A DNA stretch of 64,000 nucleotides from Paenibacillus macerans (GCF_900454495.1 NZ_UGSI01000002.1:682001-746000), one strand, 5' to 3'; shown: positions 32,757-40,821, numbered from the stretch's first letter. A program made the numbers and translations. Notes: a model not told the origin generated them from the letters alone.

Positions 32757-33637
32757 GCTTCCACCTCCACCTTTTTCATCACGCTGACCTGAACAATGGC
32801 GATGATCGCCACCACGGCAAACAGAATAAACGCTTTAGCTTGCCCCGGCCCGAAACGCTGGTACACAAAGGCTTCGTTGTACACGTGCATGGCGATCAAT
32901 TCCGTCGAGCGGAAGGGGTCGCCTTTCGTCAGCGACAGGTTCGTGTCGTATACCATGAAGCTTCTTTGCAGCGTCAAAAACAAGCTGATCGTAAAAGCGG
33001 GTACCATGAGCGGAATTTTGACGTTGAACAACTGGCGGATATAGGACGCTCCGTCCAGGCTGGCCGCTTCGGTCAGCGAAGCCGAAATCCCGTTCAACCC
33101 CGCTACGTAAATAAGCATCATGTAGCCGGCGTTTTGCCAAATGCTCACGATGATAAGGGCCCACAGCGCTTTATCCGGATCGCCCAGCCAGGACGAAGAC
33201 AGAAATCCCCAGTCCAGCTCGCGGCCGGCGTACGTAAATACTCTGGCAAAAATAAACTGCCATACGAACCCCAAAATAATGCCCCCGATGAGATTGGGCG
33301 TAAAATATCCGGCGCGGAAAAAGTTCTGCCCTTTAAAACCGCCGGTGACGAGCAGGGCGAGCCCAAACGCGACGACGTTGGTCAGCACGAGCGTGACGAC
33401 CACGTATTTCAGCGTCGTTCCCATCGATGCCCAGAATGTCGAATCGGTCAGGGCAGCTTGATAGTTGGAAAGTCCCAAAAAATGAAAGGTGTCGGAGGTG
33501 CCGTTCCAGTCCGTGAGCGTCGTGAATATTCCCATGCAAAAGGGGACGAGTATGACTGTCGCGAAAGCGAATAAAGGGATAAAGCCGAATGTCATAAAAA
33601 CTTTCAGTTTGTCGATCCATGTTTTCTCGTTGTACAT
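32753..33637 (-). CDS. Sugar ABC transporter permease, MsmF/MalF type
   Basis: A 294-residue CUT1 permease with six predicted helices and the EAA loop LTEAASLDGASYIRQLFNVKIP. GGAGG precedes the ATG at 33637. It sits between the binding protein and the second permease. No ATPase gene is present in the operon, so the transporter probably uses a shared MsmX/MsmK-type ATPase encoded elsewhere. Confidence 0.94.
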   Translation of the reverse strand: MYNEKTWIDKLKVFMTFGFIPLFAFATVILVPFCMGIFTTLTDWNGTSDTFHFLGLSNYQAALTDSTFWASMGTTLKYVVVTLVLTNVVAFGLALLVTGGFKGQNFFRAGYFTPNLIGGIILGFVWQFIFARVFTYAGRELDWGFLSSSWLGDPDKALWALIIVSIWQNAGYMMLIYVAGLNGISASLTEAASLDGASYIRQLFNVKIPLMVPAFTISLFLTLQRSFMVYDTNLSLTKGDPFRSTELIAMHVYNEAFVYQRFGPGQAKAFILFAVVAIIAIVQVSVMKKVEVEA

Positions 33638-33667
33638 GAGGAACCTCCCATCTGGCGCCTGAAATGA

Positions 33668-33699
33668 GCCGGGAGCAAGCGTCCATGCTTATTCCCGGC
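33668..33699 (-). other. Stem-loop between binding-protein and permease genes
   Basis: In the minus-strand RNA, GCCGGGAATAAGC pairs with GCTTGCTCCCGGC around ATGGAC. There is no U tract. Such structures often protect the upstream binding-protein message from decay, giving more binding protein than permease. Confidence 0.55.
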
Positions 33700-33727
33700 C
33701 GTTTTGCTGGTGATGCTTGCGCCTCGC

Positions 33728-35047
33728 TTATTTCTTGCCCGCGGAAGCCCAGTAAGCTTGGAACTCCTTGGTCAACCCGGCTCTGTCGATTTCTCCGCCC
33801 AGGTATTTTTGCAGACTGGCCGCCATGGCAGGGAAGGCATCAGGCGGATAGTAGGAGTTCATCCATGCCAGCGTGTTCTCGGATTCCGTGTAGGAAAGCA
33901 CCGATGTGGAGACCGGATCCGTCGGTTTGGTCGTGAAATTGTCGTATGCCGGCAAAAATCCGAACTGATTTACATAGTAGTCCTGACCTTTTTCGCTGGA
34001 CACCATCCAGTTCAGGAAATCCTTCGAAGCCTGCTGTTCTTCAGGCGTGGATTGGCTGGCATCGACGACCCAATATTCCGGAACGCCGACAGAAATACGG
34101 CTGTTGCCGAAATCGCCGGCGTTGTTGCTGACCGGAACCGGCAGGAATCCATACTCCCCTTCAGGATCGATTTCTTTAATTTGGGTATAGGCCCAGTTGC
34201 CCATGAACCACATGCCGGCTTGTCCGTCCGCGAGCACGATCGGAGCGTCGTCATAGGTTGCGGAGAGCGGCGCGTCCTTCGCGTAGTTGTATTGTTTGAT
34301 CAGATCCAGCGTGTCCAGCCAGCCGTTGAAAACCTGGTCTTGGGCCAGGTCCACTTTGCCGCTTTTCAGATCTTCGAGATATTGCAAACGTCCCGCGTGA
34401 TCCTGGGACTCGTTTGCGGCGAACACGTTCGTGAAATGCGCGCCCAGGGACCAGTCCACCGGGGTGATTTCAACAGCTTTTGCGCCGGTTGCCTCAATCT
34501 TGTCGAACAAAGCCTTCAAGTCGTCCTGGGTGCGGATTGTGGAAGGATCAAAGCTGCCGCCTACGGCTGCGTCCAGCACCTTCTTGTTGTACAGGAAGCC
34601 GAAGGCTTCGATCGACATCGGCATACCGTATACTTTGTTGTCGACGGTGACATAATCAAGCGTACCGGCATTGGCGTGCTGCACCCATTCCTGATCGGAA
34701 AGATCGGCAAGCTTGTCCTTCATTTGATCGAATTCGCTCAGAAAGTGCATGATGTTCGGCGCGTTATTGGAAGCGTACAGGGTGGTGATCCGCTGGTAGC
34801 CATTTTGTCCGGCCATCGGAATCAGCGAAACTTTGACCTTGTCCTGCGAACTGTTGTATTCCTGGACCATTTCTTCAAACTGTTTCGAAATTTCCTGTTT
34901 GCCGACCAGCACCGAAATTTCGGTTTTCGCCCCGCTGCCGCCGGCGTTGCCGGCTCCGGCGTCGCCTTTGCCCGAATTGCCGCCGCACGCCGCAAGCGCC
35001 AGGGACAATAAGCCGACTAACAGCAGTGATGAAAGCGTTCTCTTCAT
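33728..35047 (-). CDS. Sugar ABC transporter substrate-binding lipoprotein
   Basis: A 439-residue CUT1 family binding protein. The signal sequence ends in a lipobox (LALAACGG), followed by a Gly/Ala linker and a domain starting TEISVLVGKQEIS. AGGAGGTC lies 9 bases upstream of ATG 35047; the frame is open further up to 35110 but without a site. It is the first gene of the msm-like operon and has a clear promoter. Likely ligands are sucrose or alpha-glucosides, judged from the two enzymes in the operon. Confidence 0.92.
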   Translation of the reverse strand: MKRTLSSLLLVGLLSLALAACGGNSGKGDAGAGNAGGSGAKTEISVLVGKQEISKQFEEMVQEYNSSQDKVKVSLIPMAGQNGYQRITTLYASNNAPNIMHFLSEFDQMKDKLADLSDQEWVQHANAGTLDYVTVDNKVYGMPMSIEAFGFLYNKKVLDAAVGGSFDPSTIRTQDDLKALFDKIEATGAKAVEITPVDWSLGAHFTNVFAANESQDHAGRLQYLEDLKSGKVDLAQDQVFNGWLDTLDLIKQYNYAKDAPLSATYDDAPIVLADGQAGMWFMGNWAYTQIKEIDPEGEYGFLPVPVSNNAGDFGNSRISVGVPEYWVVDASQSTPEEQQASKDFLNWMVSSEKGQDYYVNQFGFLPAYDNFTTKPTDPVSTSVLSYTESENTLAWMNSYYPPDAFPAMAASLQKYLGGEIDRAGLTKEFQAYWASAGKK

Positions 35048-35081
35048 AACTATTAGACCTCCTAGATTTTGAATACAACTC

Positions 35082-35110
35082 ATTTTATAACCGTGCAAAA
35101 AATATGTCAA
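35082..35110 (-). promoter_or_regulatory. Sigma-A promoter of the msm-like operon
   Basis: On the minus strand TTGACA (35105-35110) and TAAAAT (35082-35087) are 17 bases apart, 35 bases before the binding-protein start. Confidence 0.75.
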
Positions 35111-35118
35111 ACGTTTTC
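35107..35118. promoter_or_regulatory. Possible LacI-family operator
   Basis: AAACGTTT is a palindrome with the central CG typical of LacI-family operators. It abuts and overlaps the -35 of the msm-like promoter, between that operon and the divergent LacI gene. It is not a full cre match, so the local LacI protein is the better candidate. Confidence 0.45.
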
Positions 35119-35290
35119 CTATAAAAAAATCCCGTAAAATAAGGATATAGTAACTGATAATTTACAAAGTTTTATGGTATCGTTAATCATATGAAAACAG
35201 TTGTATGCCAGGATATGGCCGACTATTATGGAAATAGACAATTCCGAGTTGCGGGTTCTTTTCGATAGATAAAGTGAGGGGATGCATGAA

Positions 35291-36283
35291 ATGGCGAGTA
35301 TCAAAGATGTGGCCAAAGTTGCCGGAGTATCCGTGACGACCGTTTCCAGAGTGATGAACAACCGGGGATATATCAGCAAAGAAACCCGCCGCAAGGTGGA
35401 AAAGGCGATGGAGATGATCGATTATCATCCCAACGAGATCGCCAGGGCGCTGCAGAAAAATCAGTCTTATTTTATCGGGATCATCGTTCCCGACTCGAAT
35501 CACCCGTTTTTCTCCGATTTGATCAAGTATGTTGAAATGAGCGCGAATGAAAAAAACTACAAGCTGCTCGTTTGCAATTCCCTCGAGGACCCGGACAAGG
35601 AAGCGAACTACATTAGTATGCTGCGCCAGAACCGGGTGGACGGGATCATCATGTGCAGCCATACGATGGATATCGAAAGTTATAAGAAGGTTCCTTTTCC
35701 GATCGTTTCCTTTGACCGTCTCGTATCGCCGAATATCCCCTGCGTAGGCTCCGACAATTACAGAGGCGGGGAACTGGCGACGGAGCATCTGATCGGGCGG
35801 GGATGCAAACGGCTCCTGCATATCTCGGGGCCGCTCGGTCTGGATATGCTCTCCAACCGGCGGAGGGACGCCTTCGTGATCACTTGCATGAAGCACGGCA
35901 TTGCCTACGATATCATTGAAGGCGCACACAACAAGCTCACCTTCGATTATTTCTGGTCGTTTATCGCCGAAAAGCTGCCGCCGGACAAGCTTGGCGAATA
36001 CGACGGCGTATTTTGCAGCAATGACATCGTGGCATACGCCTTGTACATTTACGCGCAGCAGCACGGTATCCGGGTGCCAGAGGATTTTAAAATCGTCGGC
36101 TACGATTACCATAGCTTCACGCGGATGCTGCAAAATCCGAAGCTAACCACCATCATGCAGCCCAGTGACCGGATCGGCGCCATGCTGACAAACACGTTGA
36201 TCCGAATGATCGAAAATACGGAAGGGGAATTGATCAACAATACGACGGTGGACATCACCCTGATTCAAGGGGAGACTACCTGA
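35291..36283 (+). CDS. LacI family transcriptional regulator
   Basis: A 330-residue repressor with the LacI helix-turn-helix and hinge at residues 1-55 (MASIKDVAKVAGVSVTTVSR, then NRGYISKETRRKV) and a periplasmic-binding-like effector domain (about 60-330). GAGGGG 9 bases upstream supports ATG 35291 over the in-frame ATG at 35282. It is divergent from the msm-like operon and almost certainly controls it; the inducer is probably the imported sugar or a breakdown product. Confidence 0.93.
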   Translation: MASIKDVAKVAGVSVTTVSRVMNNRGYISKETRRKVEKAMEMIDYHPNEIARALQKNQSYFIGIIVPDSNHPFFSDLIKYVEMSANEKNYKLLVCNSLEDPDKEANYISMLRQNRVDGIIMCSHTMDIESYKKVPFPIVSFDRLVSPNIPCVGSDNYRGGELATEHLIGRGCKRLLHISGPLGLDMLSNRRRDAFVITCMKHGIAYDIIEGAHNKLTFDYFWSFIAEKLPPDKLGEYDGVFCSNDIVAYALYIYAQQHGIRVPEDFKIVGYDYHSFTRMLQNPKLTTIMQPSDRIGAMLTNTLIRMIENTEGELINNTTVDITLIQGETT

Positions 36284-36375
36284 TTTCCAGCAGATACGAC
36301 CATTATATAGAAGAGTCATGAGCCGAGGGTTCGCGCCAAACGGTGCGAGCCGGCTAAAAGACGGATTTTGTTGCA

Positions 36376-36398
36376 GGGCGCCTATGGCGCTTTTTTTT
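36376..36398 (+). terminator. Terminator of the LacI gene
   Basis: GCGCC (36378-36382), loop TAT, GGCGC (36386-36390), then eight T. Confidence 0.8.
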
Positions 36399-36424
36399 GA
36401 AGAAAGACGGTTTGGTGGACCAAG

Positions 36425-36548
36425 TGCAAAAGTGCAGTTTATTCACCTCAAACTGGCCCACTTATGCGATACAAATGCAAAAGTGCATCTCATTTGAGCC
36501 TTCCGATAAAAAAGTAGCTTTTGACCGGAATTGTACTGCACTTTTGCA
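36425..36548. repeat. Three copies of the near-palindrome TGCAAAAGTGCA
   Basis: Two direct copies at 36425-36436 and 36476-36487 and one inverted copy (TGCACTTTTGCA) at 36537-36548. The copies have related flanks (CACCTCAAACTGG and CATTTGAGCC). The outer pair could fold into a long stem. Confidence 0.7.
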
Positions 36549-36666
36549 TTTCGCTACCCATTTGTCTCTGCTTTCCAGCGAAAGTACGCCAATACGCCGT
36601 TTTTCTTTGCTCTTTTTTGCCAGTCGATTCCATACCGGCCCCTTCATGGCATTCGAAAAAAGACAG

Positions 36667-36675
36667 TGATATAAT
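36667..36675 (+). promoter_or_regulatory. Extended -10 promoter of upp
   Basis: TGATATAAT gives a perfect TGn-TATAAT, 78 bases before the upp start. TGGCAT lies 17 bases upstream as a weak -35. Confidence 0.55.
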
Positions 36676-36753
36676 AAACAAGATTTGTGCACATTGGAAT
36701 TTGGGAAACTTGATGCAAATGGAAACTTAGCAATAGAACCGGAGGGACTAATT

Positions 36754-37383
36754 ATGGCGAAATTGGTGGTATGCGATCACCCTTTAATCCAACACAAACT
36801 GACATTTATCCGTGATATGCGAACGAACACGAAGGATTTCCGCGAGCTGGTGGATGAAGTGGCCACATTAATGGCCTATGAAATTACGCGGGATATTCCG
36901 CTGGAATCCATCAAGGTGCAAACCCCTGTGGCCGAGGCCGAATCGCGGGTCATTTCCGGCCGGATGCTCGGGCTTATTCCGATTCTCCGCGCGGGGCTGG
37001 GCATGCTGGACGGCGTGTTAAAGCTGCTGCCTGCGGCGAAGGTGGGGCATGTCGGACTGTTCCGTGATCCGCAGACGCTGCAGCCGGTGGAATATTACAT
37101 AAAGCTGCCGACGGATGTACAGGAACGCGAGTTGATCGTCATCGATCCGATGCTGGCGACAGGCGGTTCGGCGATCGCGGCGATCGACGCCCTGAAAAAA
37201 CGCGGCTGCACGCAAATCAAAATGATGAACCTGATCGCCGCCCCGGAAGGAGTCAAAGCGGTGCATGACGCCCATCCGGACGTCGATATCTACGTTGCCG
37301 CCCTGGATGAACGCCTGGATGATCACGGTTATATTATCCCTGGCCTGGGTGACGCCGGCGACCGTCTGTACGGCACGAAGTGA
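36754..37383 (+). CDS. upp: Uracil phosphoribosyltransferase
   Basis: Upp salvages uracil to UMP using PRPP. The 209-residue protein has the PRPP-binding motif VIDPMLATGGSA and the C-terminal uracil-binding segment YIIPGLGDAGDRLYGTK. GGAGG 8 bases before ATG 36754 fixes the start; upstream open sequence is ignored. In Bacillus it follows glyA directly; here a carbohydrate island of about 19 kb lies between them. A dispersed repeat element follows its stop. Confidence 0.98.
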   Translation: MAKLVVCDHPLIQHKLTFIRDMRTNTKDFRELVDEVATLMAYEITRDIPLESIKVQTPVAEAESRVISGRMLGLIPILRAGLGMLDGVLKLLPAAKVGHVGLFRDPQTLQPVEYYIKLPTDVQERELIVIDPMLATGGSAIAAIDALKKRGCTQIKMMNLIAAPEGVKAVHDAHPDVDIYVAALDERLDDHGYIIPGLGDAGDRLYGTK

Positions 37384-37410
37384 TCCAAAGACGACTTTTT
37401 GAACTACCTC
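37382..37410. repeat. Solo terminal fragment of the dispersed repeat
   Basis: CCAAAGACGACTTTTTGAAC and TACCTC match the right-hand end of the repeat family (compare copies B and C) and adjoin the upp stop without a matching left end. Confidence 0.5.
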
Positions 37411-37421
37411 ATTTAAGTATT

Positions 37422-37596
37422 GTTCAAAAAGTTGGCTTTTCAGCACCAAGAAGGTTGGATGAAGCTAGGGACTGAGTAGCGGAGCGTAGGATGATCCTAC
37501 GTGAGCAACGGAAGGCCCGGCTGAATTCAAGATTCGATGTCGAATATGCTGCTGTGTACCAACTTCGTGATCAAAAGACAACTTTTTGAATTACCG
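37422..37596 (-). repeat. Dispersed inverted-repeat intergenic element, copy B (type II)
   Basis: It starts GTTCAAAAAG and ends CTTTTTGAATTACC. Its reverse complement matches copy D (58215-58438) over long stretches, including GATCACGAAGT, ATCGAATCTTGAATTCAGCC, GTTGCTCACGTA and CCCTAGCTTCATCCAACCTT. Confidence 0.8.
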
Positions 37597-37616
37597 CTAA
37601 AGGAAGGGAATGGGAC

Positions 37617-38771
37617 ATGTCTAAGATTAAAGTAATGACCGTCTTCGGCGTAAGGCCGGAAGCGATTAAAATGGCGCCGCTGATTCTGGAATTGCAAAAG
37701 CATAGCGACCATATCGACTCTATCGTGTGTGTGACGGCCCAACACCGTGAGATGCTGGACCAGGTGCTGGACGTGTTTAAAATCGTTCCGGACTACGATC
37801 TGGATGTGATGAAGCCGAGCCAAAGCCTGAACGAAATCACGATTCGCGTACTGCAAGGTTTGGAAGGGGTGCTGCGCGAGGCGAAGCCGGATATCGTGCT
37901 GGTCCACGGCGACACGCTCACGACATTCCTGGCCAGCTATGCAGCTTTCCTGCAACAGATCAAAGTCGGCCATGTCGAAGCGGGCCTGCGCACCTGGAAC
38001 AAGTTGTCTCCGTATCCGGAAGAAATGAACCGCCAGTTGACTGGAGTGCTTGCGGACCTGCATTTTGCTCCGACGGAGTGGTCCGCTGGAAATTTGCGGA
38101 AGGAAAATAAGCCGTCGTCAGCTATATATGTCACAGGCAACACGGTAACAGATGTGTTTCAATATACAGTACAACCTGATTATAAGAACGATGTGCTCGA
38201 CTGGGCCGCAGGCAAACGGTTGATTTTGATGACGGCTCACCGCCGCGAATCACAGGGCGAACCGCATCTGAATATTTTCCGCGCCGTGCGGAGAATCGCC
38301 GATGAGTTTGAGGATGTGGCCATCGTGTATCCGGTACATCCAAGCCCGGCGGTTAAAGGTCCCGCCCACGAAACTTTGGGAGGGCATCCCCGTATTAAAC
38401 TTATCGATCCTTTGGATGTGGTGGATCTGCACAATTTTTATCCGCACACCCACCTTATACTTACGGATTCGGGCGGTTTGCAGGAAGAAGCGCCTTCCTT
38501 TGGCGTTCCCGTGCTCGTGCTTCGCGACACGACGGAACGTCCGGAAGGAATCGAGGCAGGGACACTGGAACTGGTCGGCACGAACGAGGAGATGGTTTAT
38601 GAACGGACAAAGGCGCTGCTTTGCGATCAAAAAGCTTACGCCGCCATGAGCCATGCCGCTAATCCATATGGTGATGGGAAAGCATCTACGCGAATTGTCA
38701 ATGCGATTTATCACTATTTTGGAATAACGGACGAGCGTCCGGAGGATTTTCACAGAAAGTTCACAAATTGA
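37617..38771 (+). CDS. wecB: UDP-N-acetylglucosamine 2-epimerase, non-hydrolysing
   Basis: A 384-residue enzyme interconverting UDP-GlcNAc and UDP-ManNAc, a precursor for teichoic-acid linkage units and secondary cell-wall polymers (MnaA/WecB). Motifs: TVFGVRPEAIKMAPLI at the N-terminus, VHGDTLTTF, the HVEAGLRT motif, LMTAHRRES and LTDSGGLQEEAPSFGVPVLVLRDTTERPEG near the UDP site. AGGAAGGG precedes the ATG. It could supply the SCWP that CsaB, at the end of this window, pyruvylates. Confidence 0.97.
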   Translation: MSKIKVMTVFGVRPEAIKMAPLILELQKHSDHIDSIVCVTAQHREMLDQVLDVFKIVPDYDLDVMKPSQSLNEITIRVLQGLEGVLREAKPDIVLVHGDTLTTFLASYAAFLQQIKVGHVEAGLRTWNKLSPYPEEMNRQLTGVLADLHFAPTEWSAGNLRKENKPSSAIYVTGNTVTDVFQYTVQPDYKNDVLDWAAGKRLILMTAHRRESQGEPHLNIFRAVRRIADEFEDVAIVYPVHPSPAVKGPAHETLGGHPRIKLIDPLDVVDLHNFYPHTHLILTDSGGLQEEAPSFGVPVLVLRDTTERPEGIEAGTLELVGTNEEMVYERTKALLCDQKAYAAMSHAANPYGDGKASTRIVNAIYHYFGITDERPEDFHRKFTN

Positions 38772-38806
38772 CGAAAATTTGTTTTGATCGCAAGCATAAA
38801 AAAGTA

Positions 38807-38821
38807 TACAGTATTACTGTA
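38807..38821. repeat. Palindrome upstream of the atp promoter
   Basis: TACAGTATTACTGTA has perfect 6-base arms. Its half-sites ACAGT/ACTGT recur in inverted order in the promoter spacer at 38905-38918. A possible promoter TTTTGA-17-TATACA (38782-38810) overlaps it. Confidence 0.55.
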
Positions 38822-38896
38822 CGCTGTATGCGTTTGCCCCAGGATTGCAAGGACAAATTTAGCATTTCACGACTTTAAACCGCTAAAAAACCTCAA

Positions 38897-38926
38897 TTGA
38901 CAAGAACTGTTCACAGTTAGTAAAAT
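38897..38926 (+). promoter_or_regulatory. Promoter of the ATP synthase operon with palindromic spacer
   Basis: TTGACA (38897-38902) and TAAAAT (38921-38926) are 18 bases apart. The spacer contains the perfect inverted repeat AACTGT-TC-ACAGTT (38905-38918), which could be a repressor site. The first gene starts 28 bases later. Confidence 0.65.
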
Positions 38927-38953
38927 AAATTGGGATTATTAGGGTGAATTGAA

Positions 38954-39190
38954 ATGGAGGATCCGATAAAACCTGGAGGCAACAACAGTGTATGGAAGGT
39001 TGCCGCTTTGGTAACGGCCTTAGGGACGAATTTTGCCATATGCACGATCGGCGGTTTCTACTTCGGTTCCTGGTTGGATAAGCTTTGGCTGACGAATGGT
39101 GTCGGTATCGGTCTGGGCGTTCTAACAGGAATTGCGGTCGGGATCGTCGGCATCGTAGCGCTGATCAGATCGGTCATGAGGGGGAAATAA
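38954..39190 (+). CDS. atpZ: AtpZ/AtpI family protein (ATP synthase gene 1)
   Basis: A 78-residue protein with two transmembrane helices (about 14-38 and 46-72) separated by the turn GSWLDKLWLTNG, matching the small AtpZ-type proteins encoded at the start of many atp operons and linked to Mg2+/Ca2+ uptake or synthase assembly. Its TAA overlaps the next ATG (TAATG). The ribosome binding site is AGGGTGA. Confidence 0.85.
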   Translation: MEDPIKPGGNNSVWKVAALVTALGTNFAICTIGGFYFGSWLDKLWLTNGVGIGLGVLTGIAVGIVGIVALIRSVMRGK

Positions 39191-39564
39191 TGGATGAGCT
39201 GTCGAAATTAAGCCGCGCTTTGACAGCCGGGACGCTTGGTTTCTTGGCCCTTTGCTTTTTGGGAGGCGCTTTATTGCCGGGATTGCAAAGCATTATGCTC
39301 GGTATGGCGCTGGGTGCGGCGGTAAGCTGGATCAATGCGTATTACCTGGGCCGAAAGGTGCGGCGTCTGGGTGATGCGGCTGCGGCCGGCGAAGCCAAGC
39401 GGATCAACATGGGTTTTCTTACCCGGACGGCTACGGCGGTCTTGGCGGTATTCGCCGCCATGAAATATCCGCAGTACCTCAACGTGTATGCGGTTGCCGG
39501 GAGTCTGGTTTTTGCGCAACTTTACCTTCTTATTATAGGCATCAAATATTCTCGCAAACCTTGA
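39190..39564 (+). CDS. atpI: ATP synthase subunit I
   Basis: A 124-residue membrane protein with four hydrophobic segments, of the ATP synthase I-chain family, which helps assemble the c ring. ATG 39190 overlaps the atpZ stop; an upstream extension of the same frame overlaps atpZ and is rejected. It is followed by atpB after 34 bases. Confidence 0.88.
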   Translation: MDELSKLSRALTAGTLGFLALCFLGGALLPGLQSIMLGMALGAAVSWINAYYLGRKVRRLGDAAAAGEAKRINMGFLTRTATAVLAVFAAMKYPQYLNVYAVAGSLVFAQLYLLIIGIKYSRKP

Positions 39565-39598
39565 GTTGTATTCAACCTGAGATTGGGGGTGAGAAAAC

Positions 39599-40420
39599 AT
39601 GCATGAAGCTCCGATTATTGAATTGGGCGGCCTGCGTTTCGACTTGTCGATCATTTTGATGCTGGTCGTAACTTGCACCATCGTTTTTGTGCTGGCGAAA
39701 TTGGCTACGCGAAACCTGTCTGTCGAGAATCCCGGAAAATTGCAAATTTTTTTGGAATGGGCGGTTGAATTCGTTCAGAACATGATTTCAAGCACGATGG
39801 ACTGGAAGAAAGGGAAGCCTTTTTTATCCCTGGCTATGACGATGATTATGTTCATTTTTGTGGCCAATATGCTTGGGCTTCCGTTAGGGATCGCCACGGA
39901 GTATACCGACCCGGCAAAAGCAACCATTTTCGGACACGAAATTACCTCCGTTGTGAAGGTGCTTGAGGAAGAACACGCGAAGCACCCGGATGAGGAAGCG
40001 CACGCCGAAGTGGCCTGGTGGAAATCCCCGACCGCGGACGTAAGCGTGACAATGGGGCTGGCATTGCTGGTATTCCTGATATCCCACGGACTTGGACTTA
40101 CGAGAAACACGAAAAATTATTTGAAGCACTATATCCAACCGTATCCGTTTTTCCTGCCGATTAACATCATTGAGCAGCTGTCGAAGCTGCTGACGCACGG
40201 CGTTCGTCTATTTGCCAATATTTTTGCGGGCGAGGTGTTGATCTCCACGATCATGACTTTGGCGAAGGCCAGCGTCATCGGGATGATCGCTTCTGTACCG
40301 CTGCTGATGATTTGGCAGGGCTTCAGTATTTTCGTCGGTGCGATTCAGGCGTTTGTGTTTGTCATTCTGATGATGGTGTATATTTCGCAGAACCTGGAGA
40401 GCCATGAAGAAGAGCATTGA
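39599..40420 (+). CDS. atpB: ATP synthase F0 subunit a
   Basis: The stationary proton-channel subunit. The 273-residue protein has about six transmembrane helices and the essential Arg203 in GVRLFANIFAGEV, which faces the c-ring carboxylate. A charged loop of about 35 residues (EEEHAKHPDEEAHAEV) lies between helices 2 and 3. GGGGGTGAG precedes the ATG. Confidence 0.97.
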   Translation: MHEAPIIELGGLRFDLSIILMLVVTCTIVFVLAKLATRNLSVENPGKLQIFLEWAVEFVQNMISSTMDWKKGKPFLSLAMTMIMFIFVANMLGLPLGIATEYTDPAKATIFGHEITSVVKVLEEEHAKHPDEEAHAEVAWWKSPTADVSVTMGLALLVFLISHGLGLTRNTKNYLKHYIQPYPFFLPINIIEQLSKLLTHGVRLFANIFAGEVLISTIMTLAKASVIGMIASVPLLMIWQGFSIFVGAIQAFVFVILMMVYISQNLESHEEEH

Positions 40421-40536
40421 TAACATGAGATTTACGCTGCAAGGTTTTAAAAATCAGTTTCAAGTTACGGAATGGAGTACTGCTTCATCCTGACTGAACT
40501 ATACAAATTGAATTTATTTTTAAGGAGGATATACAA

Positions 40537-40764
40537 ATGGGAGCAATGGCATTATTGGCAGCAGCTATCGTAGCAGGTTTGGGCGCGTTTGGCGCAGCGC
40601 TGGGTAACGGGATGGTTATCAGCAAAACGGTCGAAGGGATCGCGCGTCAACCGGAAGCGAAATCCACTCTGCAAACGACGATGTTTATCGGCGTTGGTCT
40701 GATCGAGGTCCTTCCGATCATCGGCGTGGTCTTGGCCTTCATGTTCTATGGTTTGGCCGGCTAA
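40537..40764 (+). CDS. atpE: ATP synthase F0 subunit c
   Basis: A 75-residue hairpin of two helices with the polar loop ARQPEA and the proton-carrying Glu57 in GVGLIEVLPII. The first helix has the alanine/glycine pattern AGLGAFGAALGNG. The residues around Glu57 do not show the Na+-binding set, so proton coupling is likely. AAGGAGG precedes the ATG after a 116-base spacer. A hairpin with T tract follows. Confidence 0.97.
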   Translation: MGAMALLAAAIVAGLGAFGAALGNGMVISKTVEGIARQPEAKSTLQTTMFIGVGLIEVLPIIGVVLAFMFYGLAG

Positions 40765-40791
40765 ATGAAAAGGGAAAGAAGAACTGGCGGG

Positions 40792-40821
40792 GAAGGCCAC
40801 AGCCGTCCACGCCTTCTTTTT
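40792..40821 (+). terminator. Attenuator-like hairpin between atpE and atpF
   Basis: GAAGGC (40792-40797) and GCCTTC (40811-40816) flank a 13-base loop and are followed by TTTTT. It could reduce transcription beyond atpE and so help give excess subunit c. Confidence 0.55.

Larger units (their letters stand above)
36284..36753. other. Intergenic region with terminator, short repeats and the upp promoter
   Basis: No gene is recognised in 470 bases. In order it holds the lacI terminator, three copies of a TGCAAAAGTGCA motif, and the upp promoter. Short frames here lack ribosome binding sites. Confidence 0.6.

Noticed and set aside
36397..36669. Small frames in the lacI-upp spacer
   Set aside because: They run across the repeat motifs and the upp promoter and lack translation signals.
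39085..39189. Upstream extension of atpI
   Set aside because: It overlaps atpZ in another frame; the TAATG junction gives the natural start at 39190.
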